The translations under genes were made by a program, and so were the position numbers. Of a stretch of DNA of 64,000 nucleotides, positions 1-10,865 are shown piece by piece. The stretch covers positions 682,001 through 746,000 of the forward strand of contig VLTN01000006.1 in NCBI GenBank assembly GCA_008330645.1, written 5' to 3'. Below the pieces are notes generated by a model that did no database searches, was not told the DNA's origin, and was given only the letters and a program-made list of their open reading frames with translations. Source of the stretch: Cafeteria roenbergensis. Taxonomy: Eukaryota; Sar; Bigyra; Bicosoecida; Cafeteriaceae. Numbering within the stretch: the first letter of the stretch is position 1; the number at the start of each line of letters is the position of its first letter.

Positions 1-663
1 CAGAAGATGATGATCGCCGCCTGCAACCACGCGGGCAAGACCGCCATCACGGCCACCCAGATGCTTGAGTCCATGATCAAGAACCCCCGCCCCACCCGCG
101 CCGAGGCCGCCGACGTGGCCAACGCCGTTCTCGACGGCACGGATGCGGTGATGCTCTCCGGCGAGTCCGCGGCGGGAAAGTTCCCCCTGGAGGCCGTCAC
201 CGTCATGTCCCGCATCTGCGTGGAGGCGGAGCGCGTGCTCGGCTACAGCCGCTTCGACACCGCCATGCGCTGGGCTGGCCTCAGCGACGACGACGAGGGC
301 GTGCCCGAGTCCATCGCGTCCTCCGCTGTCAAGACCGCGGGCGACCTCGGCGCCCGTGCCATCATCGTCTGCTCGCAGACCGGCGGCACTGCCCGCCTCG
401 TGGCCAAGTACCGCGCCCCTCAGGCCATTCTCGTCCTCACGGCCGACGACCAGATCTCGCGCCAAGTCACCGGCCTCACCCGCGGCGCGCGCGCCATCAA
501 CGTGGGCTCCATGCTCGGCACGGATGCCCTGCTCCTTCGCGCCGTGGAGCAGCTGCGCGAGGACGGCATCGTTGACACCGGCGACCGCGTCGTGGCCGTT
601 CACGGCATGATCGAGGCGCACCCCGGCTCCACCAACCTCCTCAAGGTTATGGTCGTGTCCTGA
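1..663 (+). CDS. pyruvate kinase, C-terminal part (5' end outside window)
   Basis: Pyruvate kinase converts phosphoenolpyruvate and ADP to pyruvate and ATP at the end of glycolysis. The reading frame is open from base 1, so the first roughly half of the enzyme lies to the left. The visible part starts in the late barrel: the QKMMIAACN strand, the [11 protein letters not shown] helix, and [16 protein letters not shown] followed by [17 protein letters not shown], all hallmark pyruvate kinase sequence. The C-terminal regulatory domain follows, with the effector-site-like [17 protein letters not shown] segment and the closing LKVMVV strand before TGA. No intron is needed in this part. A cytosolic or plastid location cannot be judged without the N-terminus. 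It converges on the pseudouridine synthase gene; the stops are about 390 bp apart. Confidence 0.95.
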   Translation, partial: QKMMIAACNHAGKTAITATQMLESMIKNPRPTRAEAADVANAVLDGTDAVMLSGESAAGKFPLEAVTVMSRICVEAERVLGYSRFDTAMRWAGLSDDDEGVPESIASSAVKTAGDLGARAIIVCSQTGGTARLVAKYRAPQAILVLTADDQISRQVTGLTRGARAINVGSMLGTDALLLRAVEQLREDGIVDTGDRVVAVHGMIEAHPGSTNLLKVMVVS

Positions 664-1056
664 GTGTCCGAGCCTGCTCGCCAGCACCCCGCCCCCCTGC
701 CTCGGGCGGGGCGGGACGGCTGGCAGTGTGTCTTGCCTTGCGATCATGCCCGTGGCACGACAGCGGACTCGCCCGCAAAAGCCGCCCGGCTGTGCGCGTT
801 CCGGCCCGGGTGCCGAGGCCGGCCTTCGCCCAGCGTGCACCGCGTCCCGAGGCGGGCTTGTGGCGATTCGTGTGTGTGTGTGTGTGTATGTGTGTGGGTT
901 CGTTTAGGCGCGCGGGCCCGGCGCCAGCTGCGGAGGAGGAGACTTGACCGTCGTTTCCAGGACCGAAGCCGCAGCTTTCTTCCCCAACGCGCGAACGCCT
1001 CCTCTCCCACCGCCTCCCCCCCCCCCCAGCCACATGAACCGAGCGCATCGCCGCGC
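664..1056. other. intergenic, 3'-to-3', with TG and C runs
   Basis: This is 393 bp between two convergent stop codons. It holds a TG microsatellite at 870-896 and a run of twelve C at 1016-1027. I see no gene or RNA here; open frames through it are GC-driven shadows. Confidence 0.6.
870..896. repeat. (TG)n microsatellite
   Basis: An almost perfect TG dinucleotide run with one TA interruption, lying in the 3' intergenic space downstream of pyruvate kinase. Similar TG/CA runs recur at 45808-45855 and 63601-63660, always outside coding sequence. Confidence 0.9.
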
Positions 1057-3600
1057 CTACTCCTTGCCCTGCCGCTCGCCCTGCTCAAGCGCGTCCTGCG
1101 CCCACGAAGGCAGGCCGCACCCGAAGTCAAACGAGTGACCGCTCGCGCCCCGAGCGCGGTACCGCACAGAGTGCAGCCACACGCCCAGACAGGTCAGCTG
1201 CGACGCGCTGAAGTCCTCTCGGGGCCCGAAGCGCAGCAGCCAGGACCGGTCGCGCGCTGCGGCCACGCCAGCGAGGCCGAACCCGTCGAGTGCCGCCAGG
1301 TCCATACTCGGGTCAGACGAGCCAGCCGTCGGAGCAAGCGGCTCCGCCGTCGACAGGGCCGCAGCGGCAAGGCGAAGCTGGGCGGCGGCCGCGTCCTCGG
1401 CCAGGCGCGCGCGCTTGGCTTGACCCTCGCCGCCGCTGTCGTCGCTGTCGTCGTCGGCGAACACACCCGCCCCGTCCTCGGCCTCGTAGTCCACGTCGTC
1501 GTCGTCGGCCCACGCGTCAACGAGCTTCTCCTGCGCGTTCTTTTCAAACGCCGGCGCGGCAACTGCGCCTCGCGCCGCCGCCGCGCGAATCTCCGCGGAG
1601 CGCGCGGCCGCCCGCTCGCGCGCCGCCGTTTCCTCGGCCACCAGCCTGGCCTGCAGCGTCGCGTCTGCGTCCGCCGTGTGGCCGGTCACCGCGGCGGGGG
1701 GAGTGTACTTGCGAATGCTGAACTCGGCGTTGACCCGCGGATCGCACCACGGCGGGCACCGGGGCATGGCGGCCGGGTCGCCCCCGGCTGCCTCCAGGGC
1801 CGCCGCCTCCGGATCAGGGAAGCCCTTGCGAGGGGCGACGTCGACTGCGTGCGGGGCGCCTGGCAGCGGCGTCGGGTCGCCGTACATGGGGTCGTTTCCG
1901 ATTCCGTGGCCGACTGCGGCGAGGTGCGCGCGAATCTGGTGCGTGCGGCCGGTGAGGGGTCGTGCGGCAACCAGCGTCCACCACTCCCCCGCGCGGAGGA
2001 AGGGCTTGGCGATGCGGCGGACGAGGGTGCGGCTGACCTTGCCGTCCGCGCGAACATGCGCCGTGGCCTCCATGCCTCCCTCGGAAGCGTCACCCGCGGC
2101 CCCGCCAGACTCGGCCGTCGGCGTGGAGGCGCCGGCCGCGCTGTCGGTGCCGATGACGCCGCCGTTGGCGGTCTGTCCCCGCTCCAGCGCCAGAGGCAGG
2201 TCCAGCAGGAGCCAGGCGCCGGCCTCGTCCACCTGGCGGGGCAGCGGGCCCGAGACGGCCACGTGTGTCGCGTCCTCGGGCCGGCCGAACACCATGTCAG
2301 CGTCGCTGCTCGCTGCGGCGCTCGAGGTGCCGGATGCCGCCGCCGCCGCCGCCGCCGCCGCAGTCGGAGCGGCAGCATCGTCGTGGGCGGGCCCGTCGGT
2401 GGACCAGCTGTCCTCCGGAAGCCGCACCCAGCGCACCAGTGCGTTGGTGTCCTTCGAAGCAGTCGCTTCCGCCGCGGCAGCCACCTCCGCGGTCAGCTTG
2501 ACGTCACCGGCAGGCGCCCAGCTGGCGGTCTCCAGCGCAGGGGGCCACGCCACCGTAGGGAAGGCGGGCTCCGTGCCATCCGCCTTGCCGTCCTTGCCGA
2601 AGACGCGGTCGGGAACCTCCCATGCCCCCGGCGTCCACAGGGCGTCGTCGCTTGCGTCCGGACCGGAGGGGAAGGCGCCGCGCACGAGGGCCACGTACGT
2701 CTTGGACACGGAGCGGCGCTGCATGAGCAGGGAGAGCCACCGCGCCGCATCCGCCGTGCGGGCGAGGAGTACAACGCCGCCTGTGACCCGGTCGAGGCGG
2801 TGGGCGGCCCGCAGCGACCCGAGCCACGGGGCGCGGCACTCGAGCATGCGCTGCAGGGTCAGGAAGGCGTAGCCGCCGCCCGGGTGCATGGACAGGGAGG
2901 CGGGCTTCTCGACCGCCACGCAGTGCCGCGTCACGGCGAGAACCCGCGGGTCCCGGGCGAGCACGGGCGGCTCGAAGCGCCACGCGAGGTGGCGCGTGTG
3001 GGACTCCATCTCCAGAATGGAGTCGGGCCCGACGGGCTTGCCGTCCACGGTGAGGAGGCCCGCCTCGGCCGCGTCGTCCCAGTATTCCCTGGGGCGCCAG
3101 CTGAACTCGGAGGCCAGCAGCTCCAGCACGCCCTTGCCCACCCACCGCCGCTTGGCCTTGGAGGCGAACACGCACCCGTACGGCAGCGCGTGGCGCAGCA
3201 CGGGGCCCGGGGAGCCCGGGCCGTGCGGCTGGCCCAGCTGGTCGAACCCGTCCAGGTACCTGCCGTGCGGCCGGAGCTCGAGGTCGGCTCCGGCCACGCC
3301 CACGGCCGTCGGCGCCTCGGGCACATCGGCCGCAGCCGTGTGCACGCAGCGGAGACCGCCGGCACCCCGTCCGCCAAGCGCCGCCCACGCTGTGAAGCCT
3401 GGCCCGGGCAGCACGCCCGTCGGTGCCACCTCCATGCTGCCCAGGCGCATGACGGACTCGCGCTGCGAGCGGTTCTTGGCGGCCTTGCGCGCCGCCTTGG
3501 CCTCGCCGCGCCGCCGCTTGCGAGCCGACACGCGAGGCTCCTCCGTTGCGGCCGCTGCGGCGGTGGTGGCAGCCATGGCAGCGTCCATGCTTGCGGACAT
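1057..3600 (-). CDS. RluA-family pseudouridine synthase, RPUSD2/PUS9/RIB2-like
   Basis: Likely isomerises uridine to pseudouridine in RNA; the yeast PUS8/PUS9 relatives act on tRNA position 32. The N-terminal block (KAKRRWVGKGVLELLASEF, then a VDGKPV turn and a WRFEPPVL strand) matches the S4-like lead-in of the RPUSD2/PUS9 group. The catalytic signature AHRLDRVTGG gives Asp270 as the likely catalytic residue, and the second signature GRTHQIRAH is intact. About 170 residues are inserted between the two signatures. The C-terminus is an acidic low-complexity stretch followed by CLGVWLHSVRY, a tail element seen in this family. I start at the ATG at 3600, giving 847 aa. An in-frame ATG at 3810 would add 70 Arg-rich, acid-poor residues that could be a mitochondrial leader. 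It is divergent from the kinesin gene. Confidence 0.85.
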   Translation of the reverse strand: MSASMDAAMAATTAAAAATEEPRVSARKRRRGEAKAARKAAKNRSQRESVMRLGSMEVAPTGVLPGPGFTAWAALGGRGAGGLRCVHTAAADVPEAPTAVGVAGADLELRPHGRYLDGFDQLGQPHGPGSPGPVLRHALPYGCVFASKAKRRWVGKGVLELLASEFSWRPREYWDDAAEAGLLTVDGKPVGPDSILEMESHTRHLAWRFEPPVLARDPRVLAVTRHCVAVEKPASLSMHPGGGYAFLTLQRMLECRAPWLGSLRAAHRLDRVTGGVVLLARTADAARWLSLLMQRRSVSKTYVALVRGAFPSGPDASDDALWTPGAWEVPDRVFGKDGKADGTEPAFPTVAWPPALETASWAPAGDVKLTAEVAAAAEATASKDTNALVRWVRLPEDSWSTDGPAHDDAAAPTAAAAAAAAASGTSSAAASSDADMVFGRPEDATHVAVSGPLPRQVDEAGAWLLLDLPLALERGQTANGGVIGTDSAAGASTPTAESGGAAGDASEGGMEATAHVRADGKVSRTLVRRIAKPFLRAGEWWTLVAARPLTGRTHQIRAHLAAVGHGIGNDPMYGDPTPLPGAPHAVDVAPRKGFPDPEAAALEAAGGDPAAMPRCPPWCDPRVNAEFSIRKYTPPAAVTGHTADADATLQARLVAEETAARERAAARSAEIRAAAARGAVAAPAFEKNAQEKLVDAWADDDDVDYEAEDGAGVFADDDSDDSGGEGQAKRARLAEDAAAAQLRLAAAALSTAEPLAPTAGSSDPSMDLAALDGFGLAGVAAARDRSWLLRFGPREDFSASQLTCLGVWLHSVRYRARGASGHSFDFGCGLPSWAQDALEQGERQGKE

Positions 3601-4097
3601 GCAGCGCGTGAACCTGCGCGCCGACCTGGCGAGAATTCTTAGAGCGGCCGGCTCCTGGGGGGGCCGAGGCCGAAGGCTTGGGGGGACGCTGCACGCCAGA
3701 GGGGCAAGCCGCCAGTGCCTCACAGCGCCCAGGGCCGCGGCGAGGCGGCACGAATTGGGGCCTTCAGCGGGCTCTGCCGCGCGTGGCCGGAAGCTGGCCA
3801 GCGCCCGCATGACGAGGGTTGGAGACCCACTCGGCTCGAGCGTCCGCTCGCTGCGGGTGCCGCTGCGTGGTCTGGCGCTGCCAACTGGGATTGAGGCCGC
3901 ACGCCCTCGCGGAGCAGCACGGGCTGCGCGGTTGGCGCCTCTCGAAGCCAGGCCCGGGGCGCAGCGCTGAGTGTGGCGGGCCTGCTTGTCAACTGCCACG
4001 AGTCCGGCGGGCGCTGGTCCAGCTCCACGGCCCAAGCCCGAGGCTGCAAGAGCCTACACGCCAGGCCGCAACCCCGCACCTCGCCCCGCTGCAAGCG
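3601..4097. promoter_or_regulatory. divergent intergenic region (pseudouridine synthase / kinesin)
   Basis: About 497 bp separate the two chosen start codons and should hold the promoters of both genes. I see no TATA-like element. Open frames cross it on both strands, including a possible N-terminal extension of the minus-strand gene to 3810. Confidence 0.4.
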
Positions 4098-7000
4098 ATG
4101 AGCGAGCAGCTCGGCCAGGTGCGATGCCAGCGGGTGCGGGTGGTGGCACGGATGCGACCGCCCATAGCTGGGGAGCGGCCGAGCTCAAGGGTAGTGACGA
4201 TGGAGGACTCTGGCCACGTGGTGGTGCGCGCATCGGCCGTGCGCCCGTCTGGAGGCACGGGCGGCCCCAGGCTAGGGAGGCACAAGGACCGCGAGCGGCG
4301 GTTCCGGTTTGACTCGGTGTTGGGCGCCGGCGCCACTCAAGCGACGACCCACCGCACAGTCGCCGGCGCCGCAGTGCTGGACGCCCTGCGGGGGGGAAGC
4401 GCCGTCGTGATGGCCTACGGGCACACGGGCGCGGGCAAGACGCACAGCGTGCTGGGGCCGGACGTGGATTCGTCCAGAGTCACTGCGCACGACGCGTCTG
4501 CGCTCGGGCTCGTGCCGCGAGGCATCCACGAGCTCTTCGAGGGCGCGGCGCGCCTGGGAGGCACGCACCCCCCCCACGGGTGCACGGTGCGGGTGAGCTA
4601 CTTTCAAGTCTACCTGGGGCGGGTCACCGACCTGCTCGCCCACTACGGCTCTGCCGGTTCAGGCCCCGGGCCCGACTCTGACGGAAGGCCCGCCCGGGAT
4701 GACTGGGACAACCTCCCGCTCCGCCACGGCAGGGCTGGGGCATGGGTGGAGGGGCTCTCGGCGGTCGACACGGGCGACGTGAGGGACTGCCTTCGAGTGC
4801 TGGACGCTGGCAGCAGGTGGCGCAGGGTGGCCTCCACCCGCCGCAACGCCAAGTCCTCCCGTGCCCACACAATATTTACCGCCACCCTGCTTCGCCCCGG
4901 CAGCGGCGGCGAGGGCGGCGGCGGCGTTGCCGCTGGCCAGCTCACTTACGTGGACCTCGCCGGCTCGGAGCGTCTCTCAACTTCGACAGACGCGTCCGCT
5001 CCCGGGCGCGCTGCGGCCCTCCTGGGGGAGGCCGCGGCAGCAGCCGCGGCTCGCGCTCGAGCGACCGAGTCCGCTGACATCAACTCCTCCCTCTCAACTC
5101 TTGGGGCTGTGGTTCGGGCCATGGTGCGGTCCGCCGCGACGGCGACGGAGGAGATCGACGCACGAGGCGCCGGCCGCGACCCGGACCCAGTCCATGGGAT
5201 GCCGCCTTCGGCGTCGTCGTCGTCGTCCTCCGCCGCCTCCGCTTCCCCCCCGCCTCCCCCGCCACCGCCAGGCCAGGAGGACTCCCTCACCCGCGGTGCC
5301 GGCCGTGGTTATGCCCACGGCCGCGACGGTCACGATGAGAGGTCGCAAGAGGTCTTTGCGCCCTGGCGGGACTGCGTCCTGACCCGCCTGCTCCACAGCC
5401 GACTTGCGGGGCAGAGCCTCACTGACGCATCGGCTCTACCGGGAGGAAGCGGCTCTGCCTCGCTGTCGCTGGTGCTCTGCCTGTCCCCGGACCCCGAGGC
5501 CGAGGCAGAATCACTGAGCACTCTTGCTTTCGGCGCGAGCGCGAGGGGCCTCACTGGGGACGGGGCGGGCGCGGGGCTGGGCGCGATGGCTGCGCAGCTG
5601 GGCTGGACCCCGGAGGCCATGGCCGCGATGGGGGTGGGTGGTGCGGCGGAGTGGCGCAGGGAGGCGATGCAGGCGCGGCAGGCCGCTGACGAAGCCCGGG
5701 ACGCGTCGCGAGAGGCGGCTGCGGCGGCGGCCGACGCCGAGGCGCGGCGGGAGCAGGCCGAGGAGGCGCTGAGCCGAGCGGCGCAGCAGGCCGAGCAGCG
5801 AGCGCGCGACGCCGAGGAGGAGGCGGAGTCGTGCCGCCGGTCGCTGCAGAGGGCGAGGGAGGCTGCTGCCGCGGCAGCGGACACGGCCGAGCGTGAGGCC
5901 AGGAGGCTGCGCTCAGAGTCGGCCGAGTTGAGGGCGAAGAACGAGGAGATGTTCTCGATATCCGAGGCGGCGCTGGCGGAGCTCGACGCCCTCAAGGCGG
6001 AGGCGGCCGCACACCAGCGGGCAGCAGCCGAGGCGCGGCAGAGCGCGACGGAGGCCAAGAGAGGGGCTGCCGAGGCCGTGGCCCGGGCAGAGGAGGCCGA
6101 GGCAGAGGCCGAGGCCGCGAGGGCGGCTGCCACGGCCGCCCTTGAGGAGGCCAGTCGGGAGAGGGCGGAGCGCCAGGCAGCGGAGGCGGCCGCGGCGCAG
6201 TCCGCGGCCGAGGCGGACGAGGCTCGCGCCGCCCTGGCCGCGTCCGAGTCGCAGCGGAGGGAGCTGCAGGGCCAGGTCGAGGCGGCCAGGTCGGAGCTAC
6301 AGGAGGTGAGGGCGAGCCTCCGAGCGCTGGAGGCGGCGGCGGCGCAGCAGCGGGACTCAGCCAAGGGGGCGGAGGCGGCAGCGCTGGGGTCCGCGGCCGA
6401 GGCGGAGCGCGGGCGCGCGGAGGCCCTGGAGGCCGAAGCCGTGCGCCGCCGCGAAGTGGCAGAGCTACGGTCCCAGCTGGAGGCGCGGGTGCGAGAGGTC
6501 GCGATTCTGCGCGCGAGCGCCTGGGGGGAGGGCGGTTCCTCGGACGAACGGGCGCACGGATCCCCCGGCTTGGCAGAGGCCCCGCGGCCGCGGGGCAGAG
6601 CTCTTGAGGAGGGGTCGGACGCCTGGGGGGTCGGTTGGGGACCGGGGGCGAAATCCCGGGGCGGCTCCCGTGGTCGAGCCGGCGGGCGGGAAGGCAGCGG
6701 CTCGCGCAGCCCCCGGAGCGGCGGGCGTCGGGCAGGCGGCAGCCGCAGCCCCCTGTCGTTGTCCCCCGGCGAGTCGCTGTCGCCGCTGGGCGTGGCGGGG
6801 ATTGACGCGCTGGCCGACGGGCTGCTGCTGCGAGACGTCGGCTCGCCCTCCGGAGCCCCCGCCCGCGCCCGGCCTGGGTCCAAGGCGCCGCCGAGCGGGC
6901 GGCAGCTGGACACACAGCAGCCCCCAGCGTCTGCACCCCCTCTTGACAGCGGGCACGGGGGCGAGGGAAGCCTCCTGTCCCTGGAGCAGCTGGCGGTTCA

Positions 7001-7823
7001 CGACCTTGCATCGCCGCCTGCGCTGCCGCCTAGGGCTCCCGTCCCGGCGCTCCTGGGGCTGGCGTCGCCCGGCCGCAGCGGCGCTCCCAGCGCGGGGCAG
7101 GCACTGGCGTTTGAGCCATCTGCGACGCCCGCTCAAGCGAGCGGCGGCACTGGCAGAGCCGGCAGGGTCAGAAGCAGGAGTATCAGCAGCGGCAGCAGCG
7201 GCAGAAGCAGAAGCAGCGACAGCAGCAAAGGCAGACGCAGCCACCGCCACAGGCAGCAGCAGGACACCCGAGGGCCCGTGCGCGGAGCAGGATCCCGAGG
7301 GGCATCCGGCTCGCGCGGCGCCACGCGCAGCTCACGGGACAGGGCGCAGCGCAGAGCCGGCCCTGCCGCAGCGAGGCCCGCGGAGGAGGACGACTGGGAC
7401 GCGAGCGAGCGCAGGGAGCTCGCGGCCACCCGCCACAGCGTGGGGGCTAGCATGCAGCGGCTCACGGCCTCGCTACGAGCACGCGCGGCAGCAACGTCGG
7501 CGACGCGGGGTCAGGGAGCCGGAGACTTGTACGTCTCAGCGCTGCCTCCACGTCACGCAGCGCTGCCCACCGCGCCCGGCGCGGCCAGCGGCATGGTGCA
7601 CGACGGAGGGCTGATGGAGAGCGCGCTTCGTGGATCCGGACCCCAGGGGCGCGGGCTCAGTGCAAGCTTGCTGTCACCGCTCGGTTCCGCGTTCCCCACT
7701 GACCTCGAAGCGGTAGCCAGGGCCGCGGCAGGGCTGGCTGCCCTGGCAATGTCCATGCCCGCAGACGCCTCTCGAGCCCAGCTTCTCCTCTCCGTTGCGC
7801 GGATGACGGAGGCGGCGTCGGGG

Positions 7824-7873
<50 letters not shown>

Positions 7874-10730
7874 AGGAGGAGGAGGAGGAGCGAGAGATGT
7901 GACTCTCGTGCCCGGTCGGTCTGATGCGCTGAGTCCGTTGCGGGAAGCTGTGTCGCCCTGGCGTGACGAGGACGGCCGCGCGTCGCCTCCGCTGTTGGCA
8001 ACGCCAGCGCAAGCCGGTTCGAGGGCTCGGCAGCGCGGTCCGACGGCAGCCCCGCCCGACAGCGCCAGCCGCTGGCCCGACGCTGACCTGTCATCGATTG
8101 AGGCGGCTGCGGCTCGCGTCTCGCGTGCTGATTCTGTCAAGGCAGGGCGGGTGGACGTGTCGGATGCAGGATCGCGGACGAATTCAGCAGGTGCCAAGGC
8201 AGAGGCTGAGGCCCGTGCCAAGGCAGAGGCCGAGGCCCGTGCCAAGGCAGAGGCTGAGGCCCGTGCCAAGGCAGAGGCTGAGGCGGCTGAGGCCCGTGCC
8301 AAGGCAGAGGCTGAGGCCCGTGCCAAGGCAGAGGCTGAGGCCCGTGCCAAGGCAGAGGTTGAGGCTCGTGCCAAGGCAGAGGCTGAGGCGGCTGAGGCCC
8401 GTGCCAAGGCCGAGGCTGAGGCCCGTGCCAAGGCAGAGGCTGAGGCCCGTGCCAAGGCAGAGGCTGAGGCCCGTGCCAAGGCAGAGGCTGAGGCGGCTGA
8501 GGCTCGTGCCAAGGCAGAGGCTGAGGCCCGTGCCAAGGCAGAGGCTGAGGCCCGTGCCAAGGCAGAGGCTGAGGCCCGTGCCAAGGCAGAGGCTGAGGCC
8601 CGTGCCAAGGCAGAGGCTGAGGCCCGTGCCAAGGCAGAGGCTGAGGCCCGTGCCAAGGCAGAGGCTGAGGCCCGTGCCAAGGCAGAGGCTGAGGCCCGTG
8701 CCAAGGCAGAGGCTGAGGCCCGTGCCAAGGCAGAGGTTGAGGCTCGTGCCAAGGCAGAGGCTGAGGCGGCTGAGGCCCGTGCCAAGGCCGAGGCTGAGGC
8801 CCGTGCCAAGGCAGAGGCTGAGGCCCGTGCCAAGGCAGAGGCTGAGGCCCGTGCCAAGGCAGAGGCTGAGGCGGCTGAGGCTCGTGCCAAGGCAGAGGCT
8901 GAGGCCCGTGCCAAGGCAGAGGCTGAGGCCCGTGCCAAGGCAGAGGCTGAGGCCCGTGCCAAGGCAGAGGCTGAGGCCCGTGCCAAGGCAGAGGCTGAGG
9001 CCCGTGCCAAGGCAGAGGCTGAGGCCCGTGCCAAGGCAGAGGCTGAGGCCCGTGCCAAGGCAGAGGCCCGCATCAGAGCGGAATCGGAGGCGCGGGTGCG
9101 TGCCGAGGCAGAGATGCGGGCTCGAATCGAGGCGGAGGTCCGGGAGCAGATGGAGGCCGAGGCTGCGGCGGAGGCCAAGGCTGCGGCGGAGGCCAAGGCT
9201 GCGGCGGAGGCCAAGGCTGCGGCGGAGGCCAAGGCTGCGGCGGAGGCTGTCGATGCAGCGCGCAGCACTCCCAGATTCGACCAGCCAGCCACCCGTCTGA
9301 GTCAGCCGCTGGCCGAGGACCCAGCGAGCACCTCCATCACTCGCACCGCTGACTCTGCCGTTGGCGATAGCGCAGACGTCGTGCTCTCACACCCAGCCTC
9401 GCCTGATTCGCCCGTCGCACGGGCGCTCGCCGCGGAAGGAGCGGCTGTGGACGCGGCAGCCCTATCGGTTCGCGCCGCAGCGCAGGTGGGAGCGACACGT
9501 CCCTCTGCCGCGCCAGCTTCACAGTCGACGCCTCCCCGCCCTCCGCCGCCGCTCGCGCAACCAGCCGCAAAGCCGGCGCGCATGGCCGGGCCAGGAGTGC
9601 CCACGGTGGCGTCACCTCCCCGGCCAAGCGTTGGGAGGGGAGCCATCCCTGCGTCTCGCAGCCAGCCGCCTCCGTCAACGCCGAATCGCTCTTCGACGCC
9701 AATTGCGCTTTCAGGGTCGGCACCTCCAAGCCGCGAGCCGTCGCCCGAGCCGACGGGTCCAGCAACTATCAGCGCCGTCCAGCGGCCGAACCCGCCTCGC
9801 CGACCTGGGTCTATTTCCGCGGCGCAAACCCCGCCTGCCGTCACCAAGCCCAAGCCTCCTGCCACGCCGTCATGGAGCCCTCCCAAGCCTCCCGGGAGCG
9901 GGTCGGCCGCGAAGCCTCCCAGCAAGCCGCCGTCGGCGACGCCGCGGCCGCCGGGCAAGGCGCTCCCGAGCCCGCCCAAGCCGCCCGGGAGCGGGTCGGC
10001 CGCGAAGCCTCCCAGCAAGCCGCCGTCAGCAACGCCGCGGCCGCCGGGCAAGGCGCTCCCGAGCCCGCCCAGGCCGCCCGGGAGCGGGTCGGCCGCGAAG
10101 CCTCCCAGCAAGCCGCCGTTGGCGACGCCGCGGCCGCCGGGCAAGGCGCTCCCGAGCCCGCCCAGGCCGCCCGGGAGCGGGTCGGCCGCGAAGCCTCCCA
10201 GCAAGCCGCCGTCAGCGACGCCGCGGCCGCCGGGCAAGGCGCTCCCGAGCCCGCCCAGGCCGCCCGGGAGCGGGTCGGCCGCGAAGCCTCCCAGCAAGCC
10301 GCCGTCAGCAACGCCGCGGCCGCCGGGCAAGGCGCTCCCGAGCCCGCCCAGGCCGCCCGGGAGCGGGTCGGCCGCGAAGCCCCCCAGCAAGCCGCCGTCA
10401 GCGACGCCGCGGCCGCCGGGCAAGGCGCTCCCGAGCCCGCCCAGGCCGCACGGGAGCGGGTCGGCCGCGAAGCCCCCCAGCAAGCCGCCGTCAGCGACGC
10501 CGCGGCCGCCGGGCAAGGCGCTCCCGAGCCCGCCCAAGCCGCCCTCGTCGAAGCCCTGGGAGCAAGACAGAGGCGCTGGCGGCTTCACCGGTCAGTCCAC
10601 TCTGCCTCCGCCTCCGCCGCTTGCCTCGCTTCCGCCCCCGCCGGCTATGCCACCGACGGCATCTGCTGCCCCACCGGGTCAGGAGCGGCGCCGCAGTCGC
10701 TTGAGGCAGCGCGCTCTCTCGCCACCGTGA
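4098..10730 (+). CDS. divergent kinesin with coiled coil and two repeat arrays in the tail
   Basis: A 2210-residue kinesin with an N-terminal motor. Visible motor motifs are VRVVARMRP at the start, a P-loop GHTGAGKT at residues 108-115 (usual form GQTGSGKT), switch I as NAKSSRAH, switch II as DLAGSE, then [10 protein letters not shown] and [10 protein letters not shown], a drifted form of the usual YRDSKLTRLL. The nucleotide site looks intact, so it probably hydrolyses ATP on microtubules. The motor carries two low-complexity inserts, one before and one after [14 protein letters not shown] coiled coil rich in Ala/Glu/Arg follows (about residues 520-810), then a disordered region, a poly-Gly tract, a 24-bp repeat array encoding ARAKAEAE, a KAAAEA run and a 93-bp Pro-rich array. 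The start is the ATG just ahead of the first beta strand; an upstream open frame is judged untranslated. The kinesin subfamily is not assignable by eye. Confidence 0.85.
7818..7890 (+). repeat. (GGC)n tract encoding poly-Gly
   Basis: A near-perfect GGC trinucleotide run inside the kinesin tail, followed by GGA triplets. It codes for about 24 glycines with a single Glu interruption. Such triplet runs are prone to length change by slippage. Confidence 0.9.
8194..9066 (+). repeat. 24-bp tandem array (ARAKAEAE) with a 378-bp higher-order duplication
   Basis: About 36 copies of a 24-base unit coding for ARAKAEAE lie in the kinesin tail. Some units carry a six-base extra (AEAAEA). A rare variant with GAGGTTGAGG occurs at 8355 and again at 8733, exactly 378 bp apart, each followed by the same order of variant units. 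That shows a block of the array was itself duplicated in tandem. The peptide should form a long single alpha-helix of alternating charge. Confidence 0.93.
9886..10540 (+). repeat. 93-bp tandem array encoding a 31-residue Pro-rich unit
   Basis: Seven head-to-tail copies with an exact 93-bp period and only a few substitutions between copies. Each codes for a unit that begins PPGSGSAAK and ends GKALPSPP. The copies are in frame with the kinesin and give it a basic, proline-rich, probably unfolded C-terminal tail. Confidence 0.93.
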
Positions 10731-10865
10731 ACGTTTCTTGCTTGTCTGACCACACGTCTCGTAGCCAGTGCATGCGACCCGCCCCGTCCCGCCTTGCGTG
10801 ATACCATTAAGGGCTGCATGGCAGGCCGCCTGCAAGCGCATCTGTTGAATCGTTGCAGCTGTGCA

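Noticed and set aside
664-3642. Long plus-strand open frame (over 990 codons) antisense to the pseudouridine synthase
   Set aside because: It is an Arg/Gly/Ala-rich shadow of the real minus-strand gene, with no family motif and a composition set by the high GC content.
7963-9300. Plus-strand frame of RQRLRPVP repeats and the minus-strand ARASASAL frame over the kinesin array
   Set aside because: Both are alternate-frame readings of the 24-bp kinesin repeat; the kinesin frame continues on both sides and holds the motor.
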